Assembly (NCBI RefSeq): GCF_014653215.1
Contig: NZ_BNAI01000005.1
Coordinates: 99,283-163,282 of the forward strand
DNA length: 64,000 nt
Direction of reading: 5' to 3'
From: Pseudolysinimonas yzui
GTDB lineage: Bacteria > Actinomycetota > Actinomycetes > Actinomycetales > Microbacteriaceae
In this document: positions 34,029 to 42,758 of the stretch, piece after piece
How the letters are laid out: every line of letters begins with the position of its first letter
Numbering within the stretch: the first letter of the stretch is position 1
Notes under the pieces: model-generated
What the model was told of the DNA's origin: nothing
The model's database searches: none
What the model saw: only the letters and a program-made list of their open reading frames with translations
Translations under genes and position numbers: made by a program

Positions 34029-34834
34029 CCTTACTGCGCGCCGTCTCGGCCGAGTTCCTCAAGATCCTCACCACGCGCCTGTGGTGGGTGCTCGCGCTCA
34101 TCCTGTTCGGATACGTCGGCTTCAGTGCCGCCGCGATCGCCTTCTTCCTCAGCATCACACCGGAACAGCCGGGCATGGTGATCCCCGACGACTTCCTCGC
34201 CCCGCTCGTGTACAGCATGGCCACGGCGACCGGATACGTGTTCCCGATCATCTTCGGGGCCATGTCGATCACCTCCGAGGTGCGTCATCGCACGATCGGC
34301 ACGGTGTTCCTGGCGACGCCGACCCGTTCGGTCGTGCTCGCCGCGAAGGCGGTTGCGGGCCTCGTGCTCGGCGCGGTGTACGGCGTCGTCGGGCTCGCCG
34401 CCTCGGTCGGTCTGGGCGCACCGGTACTCGCCGCGACCGGTCAGGAGACCCTGCTCGCCGACGGCGACACCTGGCTCATGCTGGGTCGCATCGTGCTCGC
34501 GATGGCCCTCTGGGGCCTGGTCGGCGTCGCGCTCGGCGTGCTGATCCCGAGTCAGATCGGCTCGATCGTCACGATCATCGCCTTCACCCAGTTCGTGGAA
34601 CCGATCCTGCGCACGGCCGCCGCGTTCGCCGACTGGCTCGGCGAGGTCGCCAAGTTCCTGCCGGGATCCGCGGGAGACGCCCTGGTCGGGGCCAGCTTCT
34701 TCTCGGTGTTCGCCGGCACGAGCGGGGGTGTCGCTCCGCTCGAGTGGTGGCAGGGCGGCCTGGTGCTCGCCGGCTACGCCGTGCTGTTGGGCGCGATCGG
34801 CGCGGCGACCACGTGGCGGCGCGACGTCACCTGA
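34025..34834 (+). CDS. ABC-2 type permease
   Basis: 269 residues with six hydrophobic segments. The N-terminal LRAVSAEFLKILTTRLWWVLALILFGYVGFSAAAIAFFL and the SEVRHRTIGTVFLATPTRS coupling helix are typical of ABC-2 permeases in natural-product and antibiotic exporters. It is translationally coupled to the ATPase (ATGA overlap). Together they form an exporter. The PadR regulator two genes upstream may respond to its substrate. Confidence 0.87.
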   Translation: MTLLRAVSAEFLKILTTRLWWVLALILFGYVGFSAAAIAFFLSITPEQPGMVIPDDFLAPLVYSMATATGYVFPIIFGAMSITSEVRHRTIGTVFLATPTRSVVLAAKAVAGLVLGAVYGVVGLAASVGLGAPVLAATGQETLLADGDTWLMLGRIVLAMALWGLVGVALGVLIPSQIGSIVTIIAFTQFVEPILRTAAAFADWLGEVAKFLPGSAGDALVGASFFSVFAGTSGGVAPLEWWQGGLVLAGYAVLLGAIGAATTWRRDVT

Positions 34835-34837
34835 GCG

Positions 34838-35149
34838 TCAGAACGGGATGCGCACCGTGACCGCGACCGGTCCCGAGCCCGCGGGTTCGACCGGATCGAC
34901 GGCGACGACCTCGAAGTCGACGAGGGTCGGAGGCGTCGCCTCGAACTCCGCGTCGGTCATCTCCCAAACGAACTTGCCCTCGAAGGCATCCATGAAGTCG
35001 AACGCGTCGCCCGCCTTCGGATACACGCCCTTCTGATCCTCGAGTTGGCCGAGACGGTAGGCGATCACCGTGGCGAAGCGCTCCCGCAGCCCGGGTTCGG
35101 GGCCGCCGTCCTCGGCGGCGACGTCGACGGTGTACGCGTAGGCAGACAT
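34838..35149 (-). CDS. Conserved-looking small protein of unknown function
   Basis: 103 residues, acidic and soluble, starting SAYAYTVDVAAEDGGPEPGLRERFATVIAYRLGQLEDQ and ending with a beta-rich DFEVVAVDPVEPAGSGPVAVTVRIPF. I do not recognise a family. The ATG at 35147-35149 has no Shine-Dalgarno sequence; TACCCT at 35157-35162 (minus strand) ends seven bases before it. It is divergent from the DUF1801 gene, and convergent with the ABC permease after three bases. Confidence 0.55.
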   Translation of the reverse strand: MSAYAYTVDVAAEDGGPEPGLRERFATVIAYRLGQLEDQKGVYPKAGDAFDFMDAFEGKFVWEMTDAEFEATPPTLVDFEVVAVDPVEPAGSGPVAVTVRIPF

Positions 35150-35195
35150 GACGACGAGGGTACCGACGCGCGGCGCTCGCGGGTACCCTCCGAGC

Positions 35196-35600
35196 ATGGC
35201 GATCCAGACGAAGCCGACGGATGCCGACGTCACCGCCTTCCTCGACGCGGTGCCCGATGAGCGACGCCGGGCCGAAGGCCACGCGATGCGCGACCTCTTC
35301 GAGCGGGTCACCGGCGAGAAGGCCGTGATGTGGGGCCCGTCGATGGTGGGATTCGGCTCGTACCACTACCAGGGCAAGTCGAGCAGCGGAGACTGGTTCG
35401 TCGTGGGGTTCTCGCCCCGCAAGGCCGCGCTCACGATCTACGGCGTGTACGACGACTACGGCCCCGTCGAGCCGCTGTTCGCCGACCTCGGCCCGCACGA
35501 GACCGGCAAGGGATGTCTCTACCTGAAGCGTCTCGACGCGGTCGACGGCGACGTTCTCGAACAGCTCGTGCGTCGAGCCTGGGAGAAGCGCACGGCCTGA
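35196..35600 (+). CDS. DUF1801-domain protein
   Basis: 134 residues. Seen are FLDAVPDERRRAEGHAMRDLFERVTGEKAVMWGPSMVGFGSYHYQ, WFVVGFSPRKAALTIYG and a C-terminal GKGCLYLKRLDAVDGDVLEQLVRRAW, the hallmarks of the DUF1801/YdhG-like fold (an iron-chaperone/frataxin-like fold has been proposed). The function is unknown. TACCCT at 35184-35189 ends six bases before the ATG, with no Shine-Dalgarno sequence. The stop and the lacI stop are four bases apart in a short CCTGA-GACG-TCAGG hairpin. Confidence 0.82.
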   Translation: MAIQTKPTDADVTAFLDAVPDERRRAEGHAMRDLFERVTGEKAVMWGPSMVGFGSYHYQGKSSSGDWFVVGFSPRKAALTIYGVYDDYGPVEPLFADLGPHETGKGCLYLKRLDAVDGDVLEQLVRRAWEKRTA

Positions 35601-35604
35601 GACG

Positions 35605-36621
35605 TCAGGACGGCGGTGGGGCGGTGGTACTCGTGCGCACCACCAGATCGATCGGGATGTCGATCGCGCGCGGTGGCAGGTCGGCGTCGACATCCGTCAT
35701 CGCCCGCATCACGAGGTCGACGGCCTGCTCACCCTGTTCGCCGGGCCGCTGGCGCACCGTGGTGAGACCGAACATCGCGGCGTAGGGGTGATCGTCGATG
35801 CCGACGACCGACAGTCCGGACGGCACCACGATGCCGAGTTGACGCGCGGCGGTGATCGCCCCGATCGCGATCTCGTCGCACCCCGCCACGATCGCCGTGG
35901 GGCGAGACTCCGGATCGGCCAGCAGAGCCATCGCCGCCTCGTAGCCGCCAGGCACGCTGAAGGTGGTCGGTCGGAAGTCGTCGGGATGCTCGATCCCCGC
36001 GTCATCCAGCGCGGCCCGGAAGCCGGCGAGCCGACGGGCGTGGACGTGGAAGTCCAGCTGGGCGTCGAGGTCGCCGCCGACGTGCACGATGCGGGTGTGG
36101 CCGAGACCGATGAGGTGCCGGGTGGCGAGCCTGCTGGCCTGCTCGTCGTCGATGCACATCGTGGTGATGCCGGGGATCGCTCCGCCGATGCCGACCGCCG
36201 GCCGCCGGAGGGCCTGGATCAGTTGCACCTCGCTGGGGGCCAGCTCGACGCCGACGCAGACGATCGCGTCGACGCGTTTGCGCACCAGGAAGTAGTGGAA
36301 CAGTCGGCTGCGTTGTTCCGGTTCCGAGGGGAGACGGAACAGGGTGAGGTCGTAGCCGGCCTTGATCAGCGCGCCCTCGATCCCTTCGAGCACCTCGGCG
36401 AAGAACCAGCGGTTGATGAACGGGGTGATCACTCCGACGTTCTTGGTGCGTCCGGTGACGAGGCTGGCCGCGGTCGACGAGACGACGTAACCGAGTTCGG
36501 CCGCGGCCGCGGCCACCCGTTCTTTGGCCGCGGGTGAGACGTGGGCCGCTCCGCTGAGCGCGCGCGAGGCGGTCGCCTTCGACACGCCGGCGCGTCGTGC
36601 GACTTCTGCGAGCGAACTCAT
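35605..36621 (-). CDS. LacI-family transcriptional regulator
   Basis: 338 residues. The N-terminal headpiece is SLAEVARRAGVSKATASRALSGAAHVSPAAKERVAAAAAELGYV with the hinge helix after it, followed by a periplasmic-binding-protein-like sensor core ending VVGIDDHPYAAMFGLTTVRQRPGEQG. It should bind operators as a dimer and release them on binding a sugar. The ATG at 36619-36621 has a GGAAGAG site. It is divergent from a sugar importer, and three operator-like sites lie in the 180-base gap between them. Confidence 0.92.
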   Translation of the reverse strand: MSSLAEVARRAGVSKATASRALSGAAHVSPAAKERVAAAAAELGYVVSSTAASLVTGRTKNVGVITPFINRWFFAEVLEGIEGALIKAGYDLTLFRLPSEPEQRSRLFHYFLVRKRVDAIVCVGVELAPSEVQLIQALRRPAVGIGGAIPGITTMCIDDEQASRLATRHLIGLGHTRIVHVGGDLDAQLDFHVHARRLAGFRAALDDAGIEHPDDFRPTTFSVPGGYEAAMALLADPESRPTAIVAGCDEIAIGAITAARQLGIVVPSGLSVVGIDDHPYAAMFGLTTVRQRPGEQGEQAVDLVMRAMTDVDADLPPRAIDIPIDLVVRTSTTAPPPS

Positions 36622-36641
36622 GGTCTCTTCCCGATGCGGGT

Positions 36642-36655
36642 TGGAATCGATTGCA
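36642..36655. promoter_or_regulatory. LacI-type operator O1 (TGGAATCGATTGCA)
   Basis: A 14-base near-palindrome centred on AATCGATT, only 20 bases upstream of the lacI start. It would give autoregulation of the regulator. Confidence 0.7.
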
Positions 36656-36669
36656 GCATAGCGGACACC

Positions 36670-36683
36670 CGCAACCGAATCGA
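36670..36683. promoter_or_regulatory. LacI-type operator O2 (CGCAACCGAATCGA)
   Basis: The reverse complement TCGATTCGGTTGCG is close to O3. It lies midway between the two divergent genes; weaker than O1 and O3. Confidence 0.5.
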
Positions 36684-36696
36684 GAGCAGAAAACGC

Positions 36697-36744
36697 TTGC
36701 ACCGGGCTCACATGTCGCTTACCGTGGTGCTGGAATCGGTTGCG
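36697..36744 (+). promoter_or_regulatory. Importer promoter with LacI operator O3
   Basis: TTGCAC at 36697-36702 and TACCGT at 36720-36725 are separated by 17 bases and make a plausible sigma-70-type promoter. The operator-like TGGAATCGGTTGCG (36731-36744) lies right at the expected transcription start, where LacI binding would block initiation. Confidence 0.6.
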
Positions 36745-36801
36745 AAGCCGGTTTCACATCCCAGCACCACTTCAATGTCAACCCTCAATGAGGAGGAAAC
36801 A

Positions 36802-38121
36802 GTGCGTTCACTTTCGAACCGTCGTTTGCTCGCCACCGCTGTCGCCCTCGGCACCACGAGCCTCGTGCTCGCCGGCTGTTCGGGCGGCGGAGGCACGGCG
36901 ACTGGCCCCGGCGACTACGGCGATGCCGACGGCGTCGTCACCATCTACGGCACCATCGCCGACACCGAGGCCGACCTTCTCAACGAGTCCTGGGCGGACT
37001 GGGAAGAAGAGAACGGCATCGACATCCAGTACGAATCCTCGAAGGAGTTCGAGGCTCAGATCGGAAGCCTGGCGCAGGCGGGCAACCCGCCGGACCTCGC
37101 GATCTTCCCGCAGCCCGGTCTGCTCGGCGATCTCGCCAGCCGCGGCTATGTGCAGCCCGCGCCCGACAGCGTCGCCGACAACGTGGCCGAGGGCTGGAAC
37201 GAAGACTGGGCCGCCTACGGCACCGTTGACGACGTGCTGTACGGCGCGCCGCTCATGGCCAGCGTCAAGGGCTTCATCTGGTACTCGCCGTCGCTCTTCG
37301 AGACGAACGGATGGGAGATTCCCGAGACGTGGGACGACCTGCTCGCTCTGACGCAGACGATCGCCGACTCGGGTGTCACCCCGTGGTGTGCGGGCTTCGG
37401 CTCGGATGCCGCAACCGGCTGGCCGGGAACCGACTGGGTGGAGGACCTCGTCCTGCGCCAGGCCGGCCCCGAGGTCTACGACCAGTGGGTCGCGCACGAG
37501 ATCCCGTTCAACGACCCGGCGATCGCTGCGGCGTTCGACTCGGTCGGTGACATCCTGCTCAACCCGGAGTACGTCAACGCCGGCTTCGGCGACGTCGTCA
37601 CCATCAACAGCACCCCGTTCGCCGACCCGGCGACGGCGCTCGTTGACGGCAGCTGCGTCCTGCACCACCAGGCCTCCTTCTATGACGGCTTCATCACCGA
37701 CGCGGGTGGCACGGTCGCCGAGGATGGCGACATCTGGGCCTTCATCACCCCGGCCGAAGAGGCCGGCGGAACGGCTGTCACCGGTGGTGGCGAGATCGTC
37801 GCCGCCTTCAGCAACGACGAAGACACCATCAAGGTGCAGGAGTACCTCTCGAGCGCCGACTGGGCCAACAGCCGGGTCTCGCTCGGCGGTGTGATCAGCG
37901 CCAACAAGGGCCTCGACCCTGACAACGCGTCGAGCCTCATCCTGACTCAGGCGATCGGCCTGCTTCAGGACCCGAACACCACCTTCCGTTTCGACGCTTC
38001 GGACCTCATGCCCGGCGCCGTGGGAGCTGGAACGTTCTGGACCGGCATGGTCGACTGGATCAACGGCACGCCCACCGAAGAGGTGCTCGACGCCATCGAA
38101 GCCAGTTGGCCGAGCGAGTAA
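36802..38121 (+). CDS. Sugar ABC transporter substrate-binding lipoprotein
   Basis: 439 residues with a signal peptide and lipobox VLAGC ending at Cys26. The mature protein has the family 1 binding-protein pattern (EFEAQIGSLAQAGNPPDLAIFPQPG, APLMASVKGFIWYSPSLFETNGWEIPETWDDLLAL, TPWCAGFGSDAATGWPGTDWVEDLVL), close to alpha-glucoside binders (AglE-like). I chose the GTG at 36802 because an AGGAGG site lies just before it and it gives a normal signal peptide. A strong hairpin follows the gene, before the permease genes. Confidence 0.88.
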   Translation: MRSLSNRRLLATAVALGTTSLVLAGCSGGGGTATGPGDYGDADGVVTIYGTIADTEADLLNESWADWEEENGIDIQYESSKEFEAQIGSLAQAGNPPDLAIFPQPGLLGDLASRGYVQPAPDSVADNVAEGWNEDWAAYGTVDDVLYGAPLMASVKGFIWYSPSLFETNGWEIPETWDDLLALTQTIADSGVTPWCAGFGSDAATGWPGTDWVEDLVLRQAGPEVYDQWVAHEIPFNDPAIAAAFDSVGDILLNPEYVNAGFGDVVTINSTPFADPATALVDGSCVLHHQASFYDGFITDAGGTVAEDGDIWAFITPAEEAGGTAVTGGGEIVAAFSNDEDTIKVQEYLSSADWANSRVSLGGVISANKGLDPDNASSLILTQAIGLLQDPNTTFRFDASDLMPGAVGAGTFWTGMVDWINGTPTEEVLDAIEASWPSE

Positions 38122-38133
38122 TCGCTTGACCGT

Positions 38134-38167
38134 GGCGGGCTGCTCGGTGCAAGCCGGGCAGCCCGCC
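38134..38167 (+). terminator. Hairpin between binding protein and permease genes
   Basis: A perfect 10-base stem (GGCGGGCTGC with GCAGCCCGCC) and a 14-base loop, 12 bases after the stop. There is no U-tract. It may be a partial terminator or an mRNA-stabilising stem, giving more binding protein than permease. Confidence 0.7.
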
Positions 38168-38244
38168 CCTGTACCCGTGTGCCCGCGAGGCGCACCCGAG
38201 TACTGTCGAAACACCGTCGTCAGCGTTGACCACGAAAGGCGATC

Positions 38245-39375
38245 ATGAAAGATCTGCTCGGCTGGATCGGCACTCTCCCGCCACTGGCACAGATCCCCAT
38301 CGTCGTGGGGCTCTTCCTGGCGGCCGCCGTCGCCATCGTTCTGTTGATCGAGGTCGCACCCCGACCCGGTCGCAAGTTCACCATCATCCGGTTCGCGGCC
38401 TGCCTCGTGATCCCGGCCATCGTCTTCCTGCTGCTGGGCTCCGTGTGGTGGGCGGTCGCCGCCGCGGTCGTGCTCGGCGGGCTGTTCTTCCTGCTCGACT
38501 ACCGCAGCCGCCAGGGCAAGGGCTACCTCTTCGCGTTGGTCGGCTTCCTCGCCCCGGCGGTCGTGCTCCTGCTGATCGGCCTGGTCTACCCCTCGATCCA
38601 GACGATCTTGCTGTCGTTCCAGAGCAACCGCGGCAACTGGATCGGGTTCGACAACTTCGTCTGGATCTTCAGCCAACCCCACAACCTCGTGGTCATCCGC
38701 AACACGATCATCTGGGTGCTCGTCGTTCCCGCGTTCTCGACGGCGCTGGGTCTCGCCTACGCCGTCTTCATCGACAAGTCGCGCGGTGAGAAGTACTTCA
38801 AGATCCTCGTGTTCATGCCGATGGCCATCTCGTTCGTCGGGGCGAGCATCATCTGGCGCTTCGTCTACGCCTACCGCCCCGAGGGCGAGAGCCAGATCGG
38901 CGTGCTGAACGGCATCGTGACACTGTTCGGCGGCGAGCCGGTCAACTGGCTGCAACAGGTGCCGCTCAACAGCTTCCTGCTCATGGTGGTCTTGATCTGG
39001 GTGCAGACCGGTTTCGCGATGGTGATCCTCTCCGCCGCGATCAAGGGCGTTCCCATCGAGCAGGTCGAGGCAGCGCAGCTGGATGGCACCAACGCCTGGC
39101 AGCGGTTCACGAACGTCACCATCCCGGCCATCCGGCCCTCGATCATCGTGGTGCTGACGACGATCTCGATCGCGTCGTTGAAGGTCTTCGACATCGTGCG
39201 CACGATGGGCCTGGCCTATCCCGATACCGGCGTCATCGCCAACGAGATGGTCACACTTCTGCAGAAGTTCGAGTCGGGCCGGTCGGCGGCATTCGCCGTC
39301 GTGCTGTTCCTTCTCGTGCTGCCGATCGTGATCTACAACGCACGTCAGATCCAGAAGACACGGGAGATCCGATGA
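38245..39375 (+). CDS. Sugar ABC transporter permease (MalF/AglF-like)
   Basis: 376 residues with about eight to nine membrane segments. The inner-membrane EAA loop reads EQVEAAQLDGTNAWQRFTNVTIPAIRP, which contacts the ATPase. The first 100 residues form extra N-terminal membrane segments, as in alpha-glucoside permeases. A GAAAGG site precedes the ATG. Its stop overlaps the start of the second permease by four bases. Confidence 0.9.
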   Translation: MKDLLGWIGTLPPLAQIPIVVGLFLAAAVAIVLLIEVAPRPGRKFTIIRFAACLVIPAIVFLLLGSVWWAVAAAVVLGGLFFLLDYRSRQGKGYLFALVGFLAPAVVLLLIGLVYPSIQTILLSFQSNRGNWIGFDNFVWIFSQPHNLVVIRNTIIWVLVVPAFSTALGLAYAVFIDKSRGEKYFKILVFMPMAISFVGASIIWRFVYAYRPEGESQIGVLNGIVTLFGGEPVNWLQQVPLNSFLLMVVLIWVQTGFAMVILSAAIKGVPIEQVEAAQLDGTNAWQRFTNVTIPAIRPSIIVVLTTISIASLKVFDIVRTMGLAYPDTGVIANEMVTLLQKFESGRSAAFAVVLFLLVLPIVIYNARQIQKTREIR

Positions 39376-40307
39376 CCACCTCCATGACGGCCAATCCCGC
39401 ACTCCCCGAGTCGGCCGTGAAGGCGGTCGCCCGGCGCACCAAGCAGCGGCTCACCAGCCGCGGCGCGACGATCGCCGCCCTCGTCATCGCCGTGCTGTGG
39501 ACGGTGCCGACGGTGGGGCTGTTCATCACCTCGATCCGGCCCGAGGTGGAGACGCAGCGCTCCGGCTGGTGGGAGATCTTCATCAACCCCACCGTGACGC
39601 TCGAGAACTACGAGGCGGTGCTGTTCGGCCGCGACAGCCTGCTCGGGCCGTTCTTCAACTCGATCGCGATCTCGATCCCGGCAACCGTCTTCCCGCTGGT
39701 CATCGCCTCGTTGGCCGGGTATGCGTTCGCCTGGATGAAGTTCAAAGGCCGCGACGTCATCTTCGTGCTGGTGTTCGCCCTGCAGATCGTGCCGATCCAG
39801 ATGGCGCTCGTTCCGCTGCTCTCGCTGTTCTCGCGGGGCATCACGGTCGGCGACGGTGTGCTCTACGAGGGTCTGCGCAACGCCGGCCAGTTCTCGCAGG
39901 TGTGGATCGCGCACACCATCTTCGCGCTGCCGTTGGCGATCTTCCTGCTGCACAACTTCATCAGCGAGATCCCCTCCGACGTCATCGAGGCGGCACGGGT
40001 CGACGGCGCGAGCCACGGGCAGATCTTCTTCCGCATCGTGTTGCCGTTGTCGATGCCGGCGATCGCGTCGTTCGCGATCTTCCAGTTCCTCTGGGTCTGG
40101 AACGATCTGCTCGTCGCATTGATCTTCGCCAACGGGGCGGCGGCTCCCATCACGAGGGCCTTGGCCGAGCTCACGGGTGAGTTCGGGCAGAACGCCGAGC
40201 TGTTGCCGGCGGGAGCTTTCATCTCGATCCTGGTTCCGCTCATCGTCTTCTTCGCCCTGCAGCGCTACTTCGTGCGTGGACTCCTCGCGGGGTCGACCAA
40301 GGGCTGA
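39372..40307 (+). CDS. Sugar ABC transporter permease (MalG/AglG-like)
   Basis: 311 residues with six membrane segments and the EAA loop SDVIEAARVDGASHGQIFFRIVLPLSMPAI. It pairs with the previous permease to form the channel. No ATP-binding subunit gene is present anywhere in the neighbourhood, so the importer probably uses a shared MsiK/UgpC-type ATPase encoded elsewhere. No glycosidase is next to it either, so the sugar is inferred only from similarity. Confidence 0.9.
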   Translation: MTTSMTANPALPESAVKAVARRTKQRLTSRGATIAALVIAVLWTVPTVGLFITSIRPEVETQRSGWWEIFINPTVTLENYEAVLFGRDSLLGPFFNSIAISIPATVFPLVIASLAGYAFAWMKFKGRDVIFVLVFALQIVPIQMALVPLLSLFSRGITVGDGVLYEGLRNAGQFSQVWIAHTIFALPLAIFLLHNFISEIPSDVIEAARVDGASHGQIFFRIVLPLSMPAIASFAIFQFLWVWNDLLVALIFANGAAAPITRALAELTGEFGQNAELLPAGAFISILVPLIVFFALQRYFVRGLLAGSTKG

Positions 40308-41107
40308 TGGCGATCGACCTGGCGGCATTCGCGCAAGAGCGCGGATGGCAGTACCTGGCGACCGCGCCGCCACCGACGATCGAGGGGGCGGTGTTCGGGG
40401 CCCTGCTGGATGCCGTGGTCACCGACAACGTCGTCGCGTCCGGGCCGATCCCCTTCGAGGTCGGCAACGTCGCAGGCCAGGTCGGCGGCACCCGCACCGA
40501 GAAGTTCGGCAAGGTCACCGTCACGATGAGACGACGCACGAGCGCCCGCAGTGACCACGGGTATGTCGGCATCCGCCTGCCGCGCGCGCTGCCGCACTTC
40601 GTCGTCGACGCTCACGCCAACGGCTCGAGCCTGCCGATCCCGCTCGACCGCAAGCAGCGGGTCTCCCTCGAGGGCGACTTCGATGAGCACTTCGCGCTCT
40701 ACGCTCCGGCCGGCTATGAACGGGATGCCCTCTATCTGTTCACCCCCGACGTCATGGCGCTGCTCATCGACGAGACGGGTGACCTCGATGTCGAGGTGGT
40801 CGGGGATCGACTGACCATCTACTCACCGCACCTCTTCGACCTGCGCGACCCGGCGGTCTGGGAGCGGCTCGAGCAGATCGTGCGGGTGCTCGGTGCGAAG
40901 GCGATCGATCAGGCGGAGAACTACTCCGACCCCCGTGCCGCCGGAACCGACAGCAACGTCGCCCCCGCCGGTCGCCGCCTCGACCAGGGCTTCCTCAGCC
41001 GGCGAGGCGTGTGGTGGTCGCTCGTGCTGCTCGTCGCGATCCTCATCGTGAGCCTGGTGATCACCATCGCCGGCATCTTCGGGTCGTTCGCCCTCGGGAT
41101 GATGTGA
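40307..41107 (+). CDS. Uncharacterised protein with C-terminal membrane anchor
   Basis: 266 residues. It is soluble and mixed alpha/beta for about 225 residues (FAQERGWQYLATAPPPTIEGAVFG, VTVTMRRRTSARSDHGYVGIRLPRALPHFVVDAHANG), then one membrane helix VWWSLVLLVAILIVSLVITIAGIFGSFA. Layout and motifs recall DUF3137-like proteins of unknown function. Its ATG shares one base with the permease stop, so it is cotranscribed and perhaps coupled, but a link to sugar import is not established. The stop lies in a hairpin shared with the next, convergent gene. Confidence 0.65.
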   Translation: MAIDLAAFAQERGWQYLATAPPPTIEGAVFGALLDAVVTDNVVASGPIPFEVGNVAGQVGGTRTEKFGKVTVTMRRRTSARSDHGYVGIRLPRALPHFVVDAHANGSSLPIPLDRKQRVSLEGDFDEHFALYAPAGYERDALYLFTPDVMALLIDETGDLDVEVVGDRLTIYSPHLFDLRDPAVWERLEQIVRVLGAKAIDQAENYSDPRAAGTDSNVAPAGRRLDQGFLSRRGVWWSLVLLVAILIVSLVITIAGIFGSFALGMM

Positions 41108-41122
41108 CGCCGACCGGCGTCA
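41105..41122. terminator. Bidirectional hairpin holding both stop codons
   Basis: TGACGCCG-AC-CGGCGTCA, an 8-base perfect stem with a 2-base loop. The first three bases are the stop of the plus-strand gene and the last three the stop of the minus-strand gene. It is probably a bidirectional terminator. Confidence 0.7.
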
Positions 41123-41353
41123 GCCCCGGTCGAGACCGAAGGTGTGCTTGACGAGAGCCTGCACGCCGCGGTCGAGCCCGTCGACGCGCTGCTCGAGCAG
41201 GTCGAAGCGGCCGAGCATCTCGCTCCGCAGCCCCCCGATCTCGGAGCGGATCACGCGAATGAAGAGCGTCGAGACGATCGTGAACATCCCGAAGAGTGCC
41301 GCCGCGAAGACGCCGATGAGGACCCATACCTGTGGCTCGGTCACGGTCAGCAC
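41120..41353 (-). CDS. Small membrane protein with coiled-coil tail
   Basis: 77 residues: one membrane helix (VWVLIGVFAAALFGMFTIVSTLFI) followed by a charged heptad-like stretch IRSEIGGLRSEMLGRFDLLEQRVDGLDRGVQALV, probably a coiled coil. The GTG start has a GGGAGG site directly adjacent and a GATACT hexamer six bases upstream. No family is recognised. It ends the long minus-strand gene run. Confidence 0.55.
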   Translation of the reverse strand: MLTVTEPQVWVLIGVFAAALFGMFTIVSTLFIRVIRSEIGGLRSEMLGRFDLLEQRVDGLDRGVQALVKHTFGLDRG

Positions 41354-41365
41354 CCTCCCAGTATC

Positions 41366-41821
41366 TCAGCGACCGCCGGGCGGGCCGAGGGCGAGCAGGG
41401 TCGCGAAGATCGCGACGAGCAGCACCGCGAAGACGGCGATGAGCACCGCGGGGCGCCGCACGAACCAGCGCACGAGCGCGTCGAGCGGGGTGCGATCCGG
41501 GGATGCCGGATCGGGCTCGCGCCGCCACGCGCCGTCGAGCTTGCCGCGGCGATCGAGGGCGAGGTCGACCGGAACGGTGGCGTAGGGCACGATCGCGCTC
41601 GCGACGGCGAGCACGACCAGACCCGGCTGCCAGCGCCGGTCGATGCCGACGAGCAGCGCGACGCCGGCGTAGGCGAGGAAGACGAACCCGTGGATGCCGC
41701 CGCCGATCGTCACCCCGAGCGCCCATCCGGTGGTGGCGCGCAGGATGAGCCCGGCGATCAGCAGCGTCCAGGTGACGGCCTCCGCGATCGCGACGACGCG
41801 GAACAGCAGACGAGGCGTCAC
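41366..41821 (-). CDS. DUF3817-domain membrane protein
   Basis: 151 residues with four membrane segments. The N-terminal [62 protein letters not shown] is the DUF3817 (YdzA-like) pattern, including the His/Gly cluster. The function is unknown. The ATG overlaps the purQ stop by four bases, so it is coupled to the purine genes. The last 40 residues form an extra membrane helix. Confidence 0.8.
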   Translation of the reverse strand: MTPRLLFRVVAIAEAVTWTLLIAGLILRATTGWALGVTIGGGIHGFVFLAYAGVALLVGIDRRWQPGLVVLAVASAIVPYATVPVDLALDRRGKLDGAWRREPDPASPDRTPLDALVRWFVRRPAVLIAVFAVLLVAIFATLLALGPPGGR

Positions 41822-42516
41822 GCGCGAGCGAGGGTGTGCTGCAGAACGCTCGTGAAGAACGTCAACCCGTCGACGCCCGACCGCATCGCCTCGTCGGTGT
41901 CGGGGCCGAAGCCCGGCTCGACCGCGTGCTCCGGGTGCGGCATCAGCCCGACGACGTTGCCGCGCTCGTTCGTCAGGCCCGCGATGTCGTTCAGGGAGCC
42001 GTTCGGGTTGAGCCCGGTGTAGCGGAACGCGACGAGCCCCTCGCCTTCGAGGCGCGCCAGCGTCTCGGCGTCGGCGATGAACCCGCCTTCACCGTTCTTG
42101 AGCGGCACGGTGATCTCCTGACCCTGCGTGAACCCGTTGGTCCACGCGGTCGAGGCGTTCTCGACGCGCAGCCCTTGGTCGCGGCAGATGAAGTCGCCGT
42201 GGTCGTTGCGGATGAGACCGCCGGGCAGCAGGTGCGCCTCGACGAGCACCTGGAAGCCGTTGCAGATGCCGAGCACGGGCATCCCGGAATTGGCCGCGTC
42301 GATCACCTCGCGCATGATCGGCGAGCGCGCAGCGATGGCTCCGCAACGCAGGTAATCGCCGTACGAGAACCCGCCGGGCAGCACGATCGCGTCGACGCCC
42401 TTCAGGTCGTGGTCGCCGTGCCAGAGGGCGACCGGCTCGGCACCGGCGATGCGCGCGGCGCGCTGGGCGTCACGGTCGTCCAGCGAGCCGGGGAAGGTGA
42501 CGACGCCTATCTTCAC
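41818..42516 (-). CDS. purQ: Phosphoribosylformylglycinamidine synthase subunit PurQ
   Basis: 232 residues, a class I glutamine amidotransferase. The nucleophile Cys is in [30 protein letters not shown] precedes it, and the catalytic His/Glu are in [12 protein letters not shown] near residue 208. It releases ammonia from glutamine for PurL. It overlaps purS by four bases upstream and the DUF3817 gene downstream. Length is typical. Confidence 0.96.
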   Translation of the reverse strand: MKIGVVTFPGSLDDRDAQRAARIAGAEPVALWHGDHDLKGVDAIVLPGGFSYGDYLRCGAIAARSPIMREVIDAANSGMPVLGICNGFQVLVEAHLLPGGLIRNDHGDFICRDQGLRVENASTAWTNGFTQGQEITVPLKNGEGGFIADAETLARLEGEGLVAFRYTGLNPNGSLNDIAGLTNERGNVVGLMPHPEHAVEPGFGPDTDEAMRSGVDGLTFFTSVLQHTLARA

Positions 42517-42758
42517 GCGACGGTGACCTTGACGACGTCTTCGATGACCGAGTTGCTGAGCATCTCGTGCGCGAGCTTCTGCGCCTGCTCGAGCACGGCA
42601 TCCGTCACCTCGCCGTCGACGGTGAGCTCGAAGCGCTTGCCGATGCGCACATCGCTGAACGGGTGCCCGCCTTCGCGACGCAGCGCCCCGGCGACGGCCT
42701 TACCGGCCGGGTCGAGCAGTTCCGCCTTGGGCATGACCTCGACGACGATCGTGGGCAA
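42513..42758 (-). CDS. purS: Phosphoribosylformylglycinamidine synthase subunit PurS
   Basis: 81 residues: [46 protein letters not shown], the usual PurS beginning. PurS bridges PurQ and PurL. The first codon appears to be TTG (42756-42758): an AAGGAG site lies six bases upstream, and the protein then begins with the normal Pro-Thr-Ile-Val-Val. No ATG or GTG fits better. It is coupled to purQ by a four-base overlap. Confidence 0.93.
   Translation of the reverse strand: MPTIVVEVMPKAELLDPAGKAVAGALRREGGHPFSDVRIGKRFELTVDGEVTDAVLEQAQKLAHEMLSNSVIEDVVKVTVA

Noticed and set aside
36808..39402. An 864-codon open frame on the minus strand opposite the sugar importer
   Set aside because: It is antisense to a binding protein and a permease with clear motifs. 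Composition is typical of a codon shadow.
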